Assembly: GCF_038066715.1 (NCBI RefSeq)
Contig: NZ_JBBUKT010000002.1
Location: forward strand, 124,001-188,000
Origin: Luteolibacter sp. Y139
Lineage (GTDB): Bacteria; Verrucomicrobiota; Verrucomicrobiia; Verrucomicrobiales; Akkermansiaceae
Length of the DNA: 64,000 nt
Direction: 5' to 3'
The first letter of the stretch is position 1; the number at the start of each line of letters is the position of its first letter. Positions 26,847-34,680 of this stretch are shown here, piece by piece. A program made the translations under genes and the position numbers. The notes beneath the pieces are model-generated. The model was not told where the DNA came from, ran no database searches, and worked only from the letters and a program-made list of their open reading frames with translations.

Positions 26847-27725
26847 ATGCGACGGCTTGTCATTATCCTGACTGCCATTTCTTTGACAGGCTGCCTGACC
26901 CGGCGGGCTGCGGACGTTCTCACCGTGCCGCGGCGGGTGGTGGAGACGGGGCATTGGGAGAAGGAGACGGCGACGAGGCCGGAGCACTTCGAGGTGGAAG
27001 CGGCGGATGGGGTGGTGATCTCGGCGCTGGAGTTGCCTGCGAATCCGGGAGTGCGGAAGGTGGGCACGGCTTATCTGTTCCATGGATTCGGGAACACGAA
27101 GGAGCAGATGTTGCCGGTGGCGAAGCGTCTAACAGCGGTGGGGTTTCGTTGCGTCGCCTGGGACTCGCGGGGGCATGGGAAGAGCGGTGGGGAGCGGGCG
27201 AGCTATGGGATGCGTGAGGTGGATGATGCGTTGCGGGTGATCAAGGCGGCGCGGAAGAGGGATCGCTGGTCGCGTGGGAAGGATGTGTTCTGGGGGTATT
27301 CGATGGGGGCGGCGGTGGCGTTGCAGACGTTGCCGGAGGATTCGCGGGCGGAGGCAGCGGTGCTGTTGGCGCCGTTTGCCGATCTGAGTCAGATCATGCG
27401 GCATCATGCGGGGCAGATTTACAGTGGGGCGATGGTGCCGTTCCTGCCGTGGGTAAGGTCGAATGTGCGGAGTGCGGCGGGATTTGATCCGCGGAGGATC
27501 AAGCCGATCGAGAGTGTGCGTCGGACGGATGCGCGGTTGCTTTTCATCCATGGGGCGCGGGACGGGGTGATCCCGCCGGATCAGTCGGCACGGCTGCTGG
27601 CGGAGTGTGAGGAGGGGCAGGGGAAGCGGCTGGTGCTGCCGAATCTGGGGCACGGGGATGTGATGTGGAATCTGCCGGAGCCAGCCTACGAGGCGGCGGT
27701 GGATTTCCTGGTGGAGAAGCGCTGA
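26847..27725 (+). CDS. Lipoprotein alpha/beta hydrolase
   Basis: 292 residues. The N-terminus MRRLVIILTAISLTGC carries a lipobox (LTGC), so it is probably a membrane-anchored lipoprotein. The serine hydrolase fold shows the oxyanion region LFHGFGNTKEQ, the nucleophile in GYSMGAA, the acid in GARDGVIP and the histidine in LGHGDVMW. Substrate cannot be told from the sequence. It probably shares a transcript with the isomerase. Confidence 0.88.
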   Translation: MRRLVIILTAISLTGCLTRRAADVLTVPRRVVETGHWEKETATRPEHFEVEAADGVVISALELPANPGVRKVGTAYLFHGFGNTKEQMLPVAKRLTAVGFRCVAWDSRGHGKSGGERASYGMREVDDALRVIKAARKRDRWSRGKDVFWGYSMGAAVALQTLPEDSRAEAAVLLAPFADLSQIMRHHAGQIYSGAMVPFLPWVRSNVRSAAGFDPRRIKPIESVRRTDARLLFIHGARDGVIPPDQSARLLAECEEGQGKRLVLPNLGHGDVMWNLPEPAYEAAVDFLVEKR

Positions 27726-27785
27726 GCGCGGGAGGGCGTCGTGGGTCTTGCGGAGGGCGGGGTGGCCCGCTAGAACCGCGCCGTC

Positions 27786-28271
27786 ATGTCGATCGACCCG
27801 CTCCTGCAACTTCTCCGCCGCCAAGCCCGCTACAGCCACAAGGAGCTCGCCGAGCTCTTGTCGCTCAGCGAGTCAGAGGTGGCGGCGCGTCTGGCCGAGT
27901 GGGAGCGGAACGGCACGATTCTGGGCTACCAGGCGGTCATCAATCCGGACGTGGCCGGGGATGACGATGTGTCGGCCTTCATCGAGGTGAAGGTGACGCC
28001 GGAGCGCGGCGGCGGCTTTGACCGGCTGGCGATGCGCATCGCGCGCTTCGAGCAGGTGGTGAGCTGCTACCTGGCCAGCGGTGGTTATGACCTGATGGTG
28101 GTGGTGGAAGGCAGCGACCTGCGGGAGGTGGCGCGGTTTGTTTCCGAGAAGCTGAGTTCGCTGGATGGGGTGATTTCCACGGCGACGCATTTCCGGCTGA
28201 AGACTTACAAGGAGAACGGCTTTATCTTTGAGGAAACGCAGGGGCCGGAGCGGTTGGCGGTTTCGCCGTGA
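27786..28271 (+). CDS. Lrp/AsnC family transcriptional regulator
   Basis: 161 residues. An N-terminal winged helix (LLQLLRRQARYSHKELAELL, then SESEVAARLAEWERNGTILGY) precedes an effector-binding ferredoxin-like domain (AFIEVKVTPE, VVSCYLASGGYDLMVVVEG, GVISTATHF). Members bind DNA as dimers or octamers and respond to amino acids. The C-terminus runs about 20 residues beyond the RAM domain. Targets unknown; the gene lies 60 bp after the hydrolase and is followed by intergenic repeats. Confidence 0.9.
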   Translation: MSIDPLLQLLRRQARYSHKELAELLSLSESEVAARLAEWERNGTILGYQAVINPDVAGDDDVSAFIEVKVTPERGGGFDRLAMRIARFEQVVSCYLASGGYDLMVVVEGSDLREVARFVSEKLSSLDGVISTATHFRLKTYKENGFIFEETQGPERLAVSP

Positions 28272-28305
28272 GGTGAATTCAGAGGCACGTCCGCAATTGT
28301 TCCTC

Positions 28306-28387
28306 TGTCGCTACGCGACACGTGTTCCGCATGGTTCTCGTCCGGGGACTGAAGTCCCCGGCTACCGTGCTTGACCGCTACGCGGTC
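28306..28387 (+). repeat. Three-stem intergenic element, copy 2
   Basis: Stem 1 is TGTCGC-TAC-GCGACA (28306-28320), stem 2 is CCGGGGAC-TGAA-GTCCCCGG (28342-28361) and stem 3 is GACCGC-TAC-GCGGTC (28373-28387). Loops and the 11-nt link between stems 2 and 3 match the other copies; stem 2 differs from copy 1 at several positions, with paired changes on both arms. Confidence 0.85.
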
Positions 28388-28395
28388 GGGGAGAC

Positions 28396-28422
28396 GCGTC
28401 GACGGAACGTCGACACCCCTTA
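28396..28422 (+). repeat. CGTCGAC-GGAA hairpin with CCTTAA tail, copy 2
   Basis: CGTCGACGGAACGTCGAC forms a short stem and is followed by ACCCCTTAAG. It is nearly identical to the element at 42642-42670 and related to the last stem at 13722-13743. It directly follows the three-stem element here. Confidence 0.75.
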
Positions 28423-28430
28423 AGTTTTAA

Positions 28431-28466
28431 AAGCGAAAACCCGCCCGGGACGAATCCCGGACGGGT
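28431..28466 (-). terminator. Rho-independent terminator of the LysM gene
   Basis: ACCCGTCCGGGA (minus strand, 28466-28455) pairs with TCCCGGGCGGGT (28450-28439) around TTCG, with one mismatch, and is followed by a T-rich run GTTTTCGCTTTT. It lies 50 bp past the LysM stop. Confidence 0.8.
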
Positions 28467-28515
28467 GCCATGACCTTAGCGGCCAAAACCCAAGGAAGTC
28501 AGAGTTATTGAATTC

Positions 28516-29562
28516 TCAAGGCTGGGCGGGAACGTAGAACTCTGACCCCTTTGCAAGGACTGTACTGGGATTCAGGTTATGGCCGTTCAGGGCATTCAGT
28601 TTCGCGGTGTTCGTGCCGTGTGCTGCGGCAAAAGCACCGAAATCGATGGGGTCATTGATGGTGACCAGGCGAAGCTTGGGAGTGTTGCTCACCATCTGGC
28701 TGGCCGTTTCTTCCTCGGATGCAGGAGCGGACGGAGTGGCGGACGGGGAAGGGGCGGCGGCGGCCGTCTTCGGAGCGGGTGAGGCGGCTGGAGCTGAAGC
28801 CTTCTCGCTGACGGGCTTCGACTTGGCGGTGGCAGGAGCGGACTCGGTCTTGGCTTTGCCGCCGAGTTGAAGCGTCTGGCCGGCGCGCAGCTTATCGGCT
28901 TTGATCTGAGGGTTGGCTGCTTGGAGAGCCTTGTCGCTCAGGCCGTAGTTGTGAGCGATGCTGTAGAAGGTTTCGCCTGCCTTGACGATGTGGGTGCCAC
29001 CTTGAGGAATGGGGGCTGGAGCAGGAGCGCCAGGGGCAGGGGAAGCGGCCTTTTTGTCGCTGGTCTTGGCTTTGCTAGCCACGGCGGCGGGAGCCTCGGC
29101 CTGGGCCTTGGCAGGCAGGCGCAGCTTTTGGCCGATCTGGAGGCCGGAAGGATTCTTGATCTTGTTCAGCTTCACCAGCGTTTCGGCGGTGGTGCCGTTG
29201 CGCTTGGCGACCTTGTTGAGGGTATCGCCAGCGCGGACGGTGGCGAAGGTGGCGGTGGAAGCGGCGGCCTTGGTGGCGGTGGAAGCGGCGGCCTTGGTGG
29301 CGGGCTCGGCGGCGGTTTCCTTCGTGGCCTCCTTGGTCGCAGGAGCGGCGGGCGCTTCAGCTTTAGCAGCGGGCTTGGCCGTTTCGATCACGGTCTTGGT
29401 CGAGAGGGCGGCCTGCGACTTGAGCTGGCTATTCTCGGTTTCGAGCGCGTGGATCTGCCGTTCCATTTCCGCGCAGCGACCTTGGAGAAGCTCCAGCTCG
29501 GATTTGGCGTTAGCCATCGGGGCGGTGCAGAGAAGGGCGGCGAGGAACGGAAGTGCTCTCAT
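28516..29562 (-). CDS. Exported LysM-domain protein
   Basis: 348 residues from the ATG at 29562. A signal peptide (RALPFLAALLCTAPMANA) precedes a short coiled coil (about 20-50), then an Ala/Lys/Thr/Pro-rich low-complexity linker with a repeated KAAASTAT unit. LysM 1 is VRAGDTLNKVAKRNGTTAET and onward to GQKLRLP; LysM 2 is IVKAGETFYSIAHNYGLSD and onward to GQTLQL. A third, degenerate LysM-like stretch ends the protein (FGAFAAAHGTNTAKLNALNG). LysM domains bind peptidoglycan GlcNAc, so this is likely a cell wall-associated periplasmic protein. No catalytic domain is seen. It is monocistronic, with its own promoter and terminator. Confidence 0.88.
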   Translation of the reverse strand: MRALPFLAALLCTAPMANAKSELELLQGRCAEMERQIHALETENSQLKSQAALSTKTVIETAKPAAKAEAPAAPATKEATKETAAEPATKAAASTATKAAASTATFATVRAGDTLNKVAKRNGTTAETLVKLNKIKNPSGLQIGQKLRLPAKAQAEAPAAVASKAKTSDKKAASPAPGAPAPAPIPQGGTHIVKAGETFYSIAHNYGLSDKALQAANPQIKADKLRAGQTLQLGGKAKTESAPATAKSKPVSEKASAPAASPAPKTAAAAPSPSATPSAPASEEETASQMVSNTPKLRLVTINDPIDFGAFAAAHGTNTAKLNALNGHNLNPSTVLAKGSEFYVPAQP

Positions 29563-29885
29563 GACGGAGGAAGGAATTTCAAAAATTCCGGCCCGAAACA
29601 AGAAAAATTTAATAAAGCTTAATAATAAGCCTATAAGTGATTCTCATTCAACCGTGAGAAATCATGAGCCATTTGGCCTCAACTTGGCCGCAGGGAGAGG
29701 TCTTGGCAGCTTTGGCCGGGGCTGCCTCGGAGCGGGCGAGCCGGGACTCGGCGGAGAGACGAAGGCTTGGGAATCAGCTGGATGCAGCTCGGCGAGGTCT
29801 TCGCCCTTTTTGAAAAATGCGCCGTAATCAAAGCGGTCGTGGATGAGCAGGCGTGAGCATTTTCGGCCGGGCTGCGGGCGTGGTG
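29563..29885. other. 323-bp intergenic region
   Basis: The part near 29600-29660 is AT-rich and holds the LysM promoter candidate. The part from 29662 to 29885 contains an open minus-strand stretch reading IHDRFDYGAFFKKGEDLAE followed by a Pro/Ala-rich tail, but without an ATG, GTG or TTG start, so no gene is called. Confidence 0.5.
29622..29651 (-). promoter_or_regulatory. Candidate sigma-70-type promoter for the LysM gene
   Basis: On the minus strand TTGAAT (29651-29646) is followed after 18 bp by TATTAT (29627-29622), within the only AT-rich patch nearby and 60 bp before the LysM ATG. Inference from consensus only. Confidence 0.4.
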
Positions 29886-30641
29886 CTACGGATCGAGGTC
29901 GATGATCAGCTCCGGATTGAAGTTCTTGTTGGGTTCGTCCGGGTAGGCTTGAGGATTGGCCACGATCCGGGTTTTTCCAATCAGGTAGTCGTTGCTGTGA
30001 TGGATGTGTCCATGGATCCAGAGGGGCGGCTGATGCTCCAGAATGAATTCGTCCAGATGGGAGGCGTAGGCGCAGCTGATCGGTTCCACACGCCGTCTCG
30101 GAGGGAGAGAAAGGAGTGATGGCGCATGGTGGGTTACGATGATTGATCTGCCCGAATCGTGAGTCTCGAAGAAGCCCCTCATCGCGGTCACGCTCTGGAG
30201 GTGGAGGTTTCTGGTGTCGATGGGGGTAAGCCGTTTGTAGTTTCGGGCTGAGTTCCGGATTCGCTTGTAGTCGTTCATGGCGGCTCCGGCGACGCCGCAG
30301 CCGACCTGCCATTGGTCGATGAGGGCCATGTCGGTCCACAGCGTGGATCCGAAGATGTGCCAGCCATCGAGCGAGATCGCCTGGTTCTCCAAGACGTGGA
30401 TGTTTGTCCCCTGCGTCTCCTCCCGCAGTCGCTCGGTGACACGGGGAAGCTTGTCCCCGTAGAACTCGTGGTTTCCACAAATGTAGACGGTGGGGGTGTC
30501 TCCGCAGAATTCCCTGATCCAAGGCAGGGCATTCTGCTTCGTTGCGATGTCCCCGGCGAGAATGATGAGATCGGCGTCCAACCGGGGCAGGTCGGTGGGG
30601 CCAAACTCACGATGGAGGTCGCTGAGGATTCGGATGCGCAT
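29886..30641 (-). CDS. Calcineurin-like metallophosphoesterase
   Basis: 251 residues. The five metal-binding blocks are in order: SDLHREF (D8, H10), ILAGDIA, CGNHEFYG, VTHHAPS and HGHIHHS. Members hydrolyse phosphomonoesters or diesters, and the protein size fits the small single-domain type. No signal peptide, so cytoplasmic. Base composition is a little lower in GC than neighbours. Substrate unknown. Confidence 0.9.
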   Translation of the reverse strand: MRIRILSDLHREFGPTDLPRLDADLIILAGDIATKQNALPWIREFCGDTPTVYICGNHEFYGDKLPRVTERLREETQGTNIHVLENQAISLDGWHIFGSTLWTDMALIDQWQVGCGVAGAAMNDYKRIRNSARNYKRLTPIDTRNLHLQSVTAMRGFFETHDSGRSIIVTHHAPSLLSLPPRRRVEPISCAYASHLDEFILEHQPPLWIHGHIHHSNDYLIGKTRIVANPQAYPDEPNKNFNPELIIDLDP

Positions 30642-30766
30642 GATTTGGGAGAGCCAACGGCGCCAAGAATGTCCGAGTCCGCGGGTTTTCGCTCAAGCCC
30701 GGGTTCTCCGGGATGTCGAAAATGCGCTTGGACCCCGGGCCGGGGCGGCCTAGCCTCACGCCGCCC

Positions 30767-31366
30767 ATGGCTTGGTTCAAGAATCTCAAGGAGAAGCGCA
30801 AATACAGCAAGTGGATCGAGGACGGTCGGCCGGATCCGCCGCCGCCGCTGGCGAAGCGCGAGATGCTGCTGGATTACAAGAAGCGCCACGGGCTGCAGAT
30901 CCTGGTCGAGACCGGGACTTTTAAAGGGGATACGGTCGAGGCGATGCGCGGGGAATTCCGTAAGGTTTACTCGATCGAGCTGGCGGAGAAGTTCTACGGC
31001 GAGGCCAAGGAGCGCTTTGCCGGTGTGGCGAATGTGGAGCTGCACCAGGGCGACAGCGGCAAGGTGATGCCGCAGATCGTTGCCAAGCTGGATGCGCCGA
31101 CCTTGTTCTGGCTGGATGGCCACTACTCCGGCGGGGATACCGCTCAGGGCGATCTCAATTGCCCGGTGTGGGGTGAGCTTGAGGCGATCTTTGCTGCTGC
31201 GATGACGCAGCCCTTCGTGGTGCTGATCGATGATGCGCGCTGCTTCCGCAATGTCGGGTCGCAGGAGTATCCTGCGGTATCCGACATCGAGACGTGGGTG
31301 AAGGAGCGGCGGCCGGACCTCGGCATCGAGGTGGCGATGGACTGCATCCGCATCTCGCCGAAATAG
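30767..31366 (+). CDS. SAM methyltransferase-like small protein
   Basis: 199 residues from the ATG at 30767. ILVETGTFKGDTVEAM looks like the SAM-binding glycine loop of class I methyltransferases, and VYSIELAEKFYGEAKERF supplies the acidic end of the second strand. LFWLDGHYSGGDTAQGD and VVLIDDARCF follow. Proteins of this kind sit in sugar and lipid modification loci, but the substrate is unknown and catalysis is not shown. It is a single gene between the divergent phosphoesterase and the kinase. Confidence 0.65.
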   Translation: MAWFKNLKEKRKYSKWIEDGRPDPPPPLAKREMLLDYKKRHGLQILVETGTFKGDTVEAMRGEFRKVYSIELAEKFYGEAKERFAGVANVELHQGDSGKVMPQIVAKLDAPTLFWLDGHYSGGDTAQGDLNCPVWGELEAIFAAAMTQPFVVLIDDARCFRNVGSQEYPAVSDIETWVKERRPDLGIEVAMDCIRISPK

Positions 31367-31420
31367 CGCGTCGCAGAAAGTTTGTAACCTGTCGCATGCG
31401 GCGGTTCAGGAAGGAATCGC

Positions 31421-33979
31421 ATGAATCCATCCTTCACACCGTCTGGTTGTCCTGAATGCGGCGCGCCGCTTGATGCAGCTGGGCTTTGCGCGCGCTGCCT
31501 GATGGCTGCCGCAGCGATGCCCACCGAGCCGGCAGTCGCCGCGGCGGGACCGGAACTCGAACAGGTAGCCTCCGCTTTTCCGCAGTTCGAAGTCCTGGGG
31601 CAGATCGGCCGCGGTGGCATGGGCTCGGTCTTCAAGGTGCGGCAGCCAAAGCTGAACCGCCTAGCCGCCCTGAAGCTGCTGCCGGATTCGCTGGCTGCCG
31701 ATCCCGCCTTCGCCGGGCGCTTCGAACGCGAAGCCCAAGTGCTGGCGAGACTCAATCATCCGAACATCGTGGCCGTCTATGATTATGGCCAGGCAGAGGG
31801 CTTCTTCTACCTGCTGATGGAGTTCGTGGATGGAGTGAACCTGCGTCAGGCGATGAAGGTGTCGCGCTTCACGCCGGAACAAGCCTTGGGCATCGTGCCC
31901 AAGATCTGCGAGGCGCTGCAGTTCGCGCACGACGAAGGGGTGCTGCATCGGGACATCAAGCCGGAGAACCTTTTGTTAGACTCGCGCGGCCGGGTGAAGC
32001 TCGCCGACTTCGGGATCGCGAAACTGGCCGCCGAAGCGGAGATTCCCCATGGCTCGGAAAGCGTCGGCCATTCCCTGCTCACGCAAGCCGGAGCGGCGCT
32101 CGGCACTCCCAGCTATATGGCGCCGGAGCAGCGTGATCGTCCTTCCGATGTCGACCATCGCGCCGACATCTATTCGCTCGGCGTGGTCTTTTACGAACTA
32201 CTGACCGGTGAACTCCCGCAGCAGTCGTTCACTGCACCATCGACGAAGTCCGCTGCCGATCCGCGGGTGGACGCGATCGTGCGGCAGGCTTTGGAAAAGG
32301 ATCCGCACTCACGTCAGCGCAGCGCTGGTGAATTGAGGACGCAGGTCGAGACGCTTGCCGGCGAGCCATCGCAGGAAGAGCAGGGCGGGCATGCTCCGCG
32401 GGTTTGGTTCGCGCACGCAGCAGTCGCGTTCAGCCTCGCGGGCACCTGGATGAGCCGGGAGGTGACCTCCCCGAAGAGTGTGAGCCAGCGGCCGGTCACC
32501 GTCACCGCCATCGGGCTTGGCGAGCCGTGGCTTGCGGAACGTCGCTGGCTCGCGGATGCGCCGGTCGGAAGCTACAAGTGGGTGGGAGGTGTCGTCATCG
32601 CGCCGACGCCGTGGCAGCTTTCCGAAGTGGCGATGGTGCTTGCGGGCATCAGTTGGGCTTTGTGGTTCCTCTTCAAGCGACGTGCGGGCGAACGCCTCGA
32701 TGCATTGCTGGCCAACGGGGGCCGAAAGCCATCGTTCGCTTCAGCCGGGTGGCTGTGGTTGGGAGCGTCCGCCTTCGGCATCTGGTTGCTCTTTGCGATC
32801 CTCGGTCTCGCGATGTTGCCGCCGGGCATGTGGAGATGGACCGGAGGAAACCTGCCGTTTTTCCTCCAGGATGTCTTCAAGGTGGCAGTGATGATTGCCG
32901 GGATATGGGTCACCGGGAACTTCGTGCGGCGTTGGAAGAATCCGAAGGAAGCGCTTCCTCCCCCAAGCTCTTGGCCGGCGCGCCTTGTGGTGACTCTTGG
33001 CGTGGTCATTCTCGCGGCGCTCTCGTTCAAGGTTGTCTGGTCGTCCGTGCGCCGCGAGCCAGCCAGAATCCCAACGCCGGCTGTCCAACGGGATGCATCG
33101 GGGCCCAAGTCCACCGCGGGATCATCTGTGGGGAGGCAGGACGATCCGCTTGGAGGAAAACCCGCCGAGTTGACCACGGACGTGCGTCTGGAGCTGATCG
33201 AAAAGACCAGCGTCATCGACGGCGACGAAGCGCGCGAGGTCCGGCAAGTGGCAGTGATTGCCGAAAAGCCGGGCTTTCTCCATCTCTGGGCCGATGGCCT
33301 TGATCCGCTGATCGTGCCCCTGCTTCCGGATGCCTCCGGGAAAGGCTATCGACGCAACCTCTTCTACAGCGTGGGCAAGGCCGAGCGGCCCCAGCTGAAC
33401 TATCAGGTGATCACCGACAACACGCAGAAGGAGGCGAAGGACGCGGTCGATCTCGCGAACCAGCATATCACCTTCGACAAGATCGCGAAGAATTTCCGCG
33501 AGATCGCGGATCCGGTAGGCAAGTGCTTGCGAAACGTGCCGCTCGATCTGGTCCATCTGGGCGACTACTTTGACACGGGGTCGCTGTGGCTTGCCGTCTC
33601 GGACAGCGATGCTCCGCTCCAGCCGGAGCAATGGTATCTCCACATCTGGCACCCCACGTATTACTCGGAGCCTCCGTCATTGCCGGCCGGACTTCTCACG
33701 CACGGGATCACGATCGGAGCGATGATCAAATCCAATGACCAGACTGTCGGCCGCATTTCGCAGCGCGACGGTCGCTTCATGGCCGACCTCGCGTTTTCGC
33801 GAGGCTCCACTTCCTACTTCAAGGGTGAGCTGAAGCCGGAAGTTCCGCTCGAACCGACGGGCGTTGCGTTTTCAGGAGCTATCTGGCCGGTCCGCTTCGT
33901 CCTCACGAAGAAGAGCGAAGTCATCCCTTTTCTGGAAGAGCAACTGAAGCTCGATCAACAAAAGCGGAAGAAGCCGTGA
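31421..33979 (+). CDS. Transmembrane Ser/Thr protein kinase with N-terminal zinc ribbon
   Basis: 852 residues, preceded by a good ribosome site (AGGAAGGA, 31408-31415). Cys10, Cys13, Cys23 and Cys26 form a zinc ribbon. The kinase domain is complete: GRGGMG (63-68), Lys85, Glu104, HRDIKPEN (176-183) and DFG (196-198), then GTPSYMAPEQ and DIYSLGVVFYELLTGELP. After it come about five membrane segments (roughly 330-540) and a 310-residue C-terminal region, probably extracytoplasmic, with no PASTA domains. The stop overlaps the start of the sigma factor gene (GTGA), so the two are translationally coupled. This suggests the kinase senses an outside signal and controls that sigma factor by phosphorylation. 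Confidence 0.92.
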   Translation: MNPSFTPSGCPECGAPLDAAGLCARCLMAAAAMPTEPAVAAAGPELEQVASAFPQFEVLGQIGRGGMGSVFKVRQPKLNRLAALKLLPDSLAADPAFAGRFEREAQVLARLNHPNIVAVYDYGQAEGFFYLLMEFVDGVNLRQAMKVSRFTPEQALGIVPKICEALQFAHDEGVLHRDIKPENLLLDSRGRVKLADFGIAKLAAEAEIPHGSESVGHSLLTQAGAALGTPSYMAPEQRDRPSDVDHRADIYSLGVVFYELLTGELPQQSFTAPSTKSAADPRVDAIVRQALEKDPHSRQRSAGELRTQVETLAGEPSQEEQGGHAPRVWFAHAAVAFSLAGTWMSREVTSPKSVSQRPVTVTAIGLGEPWLAERRWLADAPVGSYKWVGGVVIAPTPWQLSEVAMVLAGISWALWFLFKRRAGERLDALLANGGRKPSFASAGWLWLGASAFGIWLLFAILGLAMLPPGMWRWTGGNLPFFLQDVFKVAVMIAGIWVTGNFVRRWKNPKEALPPPSSWPARLVVTLGVVILAALSFKVVWSSVRREPARIPTPAVQRDASGPKSTAGSSVGRQDDPLGGKPAELTTDVRLELIEKTSVIDGDEAREVRQVAVIAEKPGFLHLWADGLDPLIVPLLPDASGKGYRRNLFYSVGKAERPQLNYQVITDNTQKEAKDAVDLANQHITFDKIAKNFREIADPVGKCLRNVPLDLVHLGDYFDTGSLWLAVSDSDAPLQPEQWYLHIWHPTYYSEPPSLPAGLLTHGITIGAMIKSNDQTVGRISQRDGRFMADLAFSRGSTSYFKGELKPEVPLEPTGVAFSGAIWPVRFVLTKKSEVIPFLEEQLKLDQQKRKKP

Positions 33980-34680
33980 CCCGCTCGTTTCACACGACAC
34001 GCTGGACGCTGGTGCGGAATTCGCATGGCGATACCGAGGAGGCGCGGGCCGCGCTGGCCGATCTTTGCGCGCACTATTATGAACCAGTCGTGGCCTTCCT
34101 CAGCCGTGAGGGCAGGGATCGCGATGAAGCGAGTGACCTCGCGCACGATTTCTTTTCCAAAGTGCTGGCCGGCGACTTTCTTGGCGAAGCCCAGCAGGAA
34201 CGGGGACGTTTCCGAAGTTACCTGCTCGGCGCCTTGAAACACTTCATCGCGAATCGCCGGCGCGATGAGAATCGTGAGAAGCGCGGTGGCGGCGTGCAGC
34301 ATGTCGAACTCGAATCGAATCACGGGATCTTGTGGCCGGAGGTGGAGTTCGATCGCAGGTGGGCAGTGTCGATCATCGAACGCTCGCTCGCCTTGTTGCA
34401 GACCGAGGAGGAGCAATCCGGACGTGGAGGCGTGTTCCAAATCATCAGGCCTTGGCTTGCGTCAGGAGAGATTCGCGAATCGCAGGAAGTCTGTGCGACG
34501 CGGGCGGATATGAGCACCGGTGCCTTGAAGGTAGCGATCCACCGCCTGCGGAAGCGCTTCCGGGAGATCGTCCGCGCCGAGATTGCCAGCACCTTGAACG
34601 ACCCCGCGGATCTTGACGACGAGATGCGTTATCTGCTTGCAGCGCTCAGTCAGGGCGAACCGGCCCCGAATGAGGCTTAG
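33976..34680 (+). CDS. ECF-type RNA polymerase sigma factor coupled to the kinase
   Basis: 234 residues from a GTG at 33976 that overlaps the kinase stop by four bases. Region 2 is seen in LADLCAHYYEPVVAFLSREG and DLAHDFFSKVL, with RSYLLGALKHFIANRRRDE. Region 4 with its helix-turn-helix is at MSTGALKVAIHRLRKRFREIV. Between them is a longer linker than in ordinary ECF factors, as is common in Planctomycetota and Verrucomicrobiota. No anti-sigma gene is adjacent. In Vibrio the ECF factor EcfP is activated by its neighbour kinase PknT; the same logic is plausible here but is inference. It ends with a 3-bp tail-to-tail overlap with the next gene. Confidence 0.88.
   Translation: MTRSFHTTRWTLVRNSHGDTEEARAALADLCAHYYEPVVAFLSREGRDRDEASDLAHDFFSKVLAGDFLGEAQQERGRFRSYLLGALKHFIANRRRDENREKRGGGVQHVELESNHGILWPEVEFDRRWAVSIIERSLALLQTEEEQSGRGGVFQIIRPWLASGEIRESQEVCATRADMSTGALKVAIHRLRKRFREIVRAEIASTLNDPADLDDEMRYLLAALSQGEPAPNEA

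Noticed and set aside
29662-29885. Open minus-strand stretch containing IHDRFDYGAFFKKGEDL
   Set aside because: It looks partly protein-like but has no ATG, GTG or TTG start after the phosphoesterase stop, and its tail is Pro/Ala-rich; too weak to call, though a remnant or CTG-started peptide is possible.
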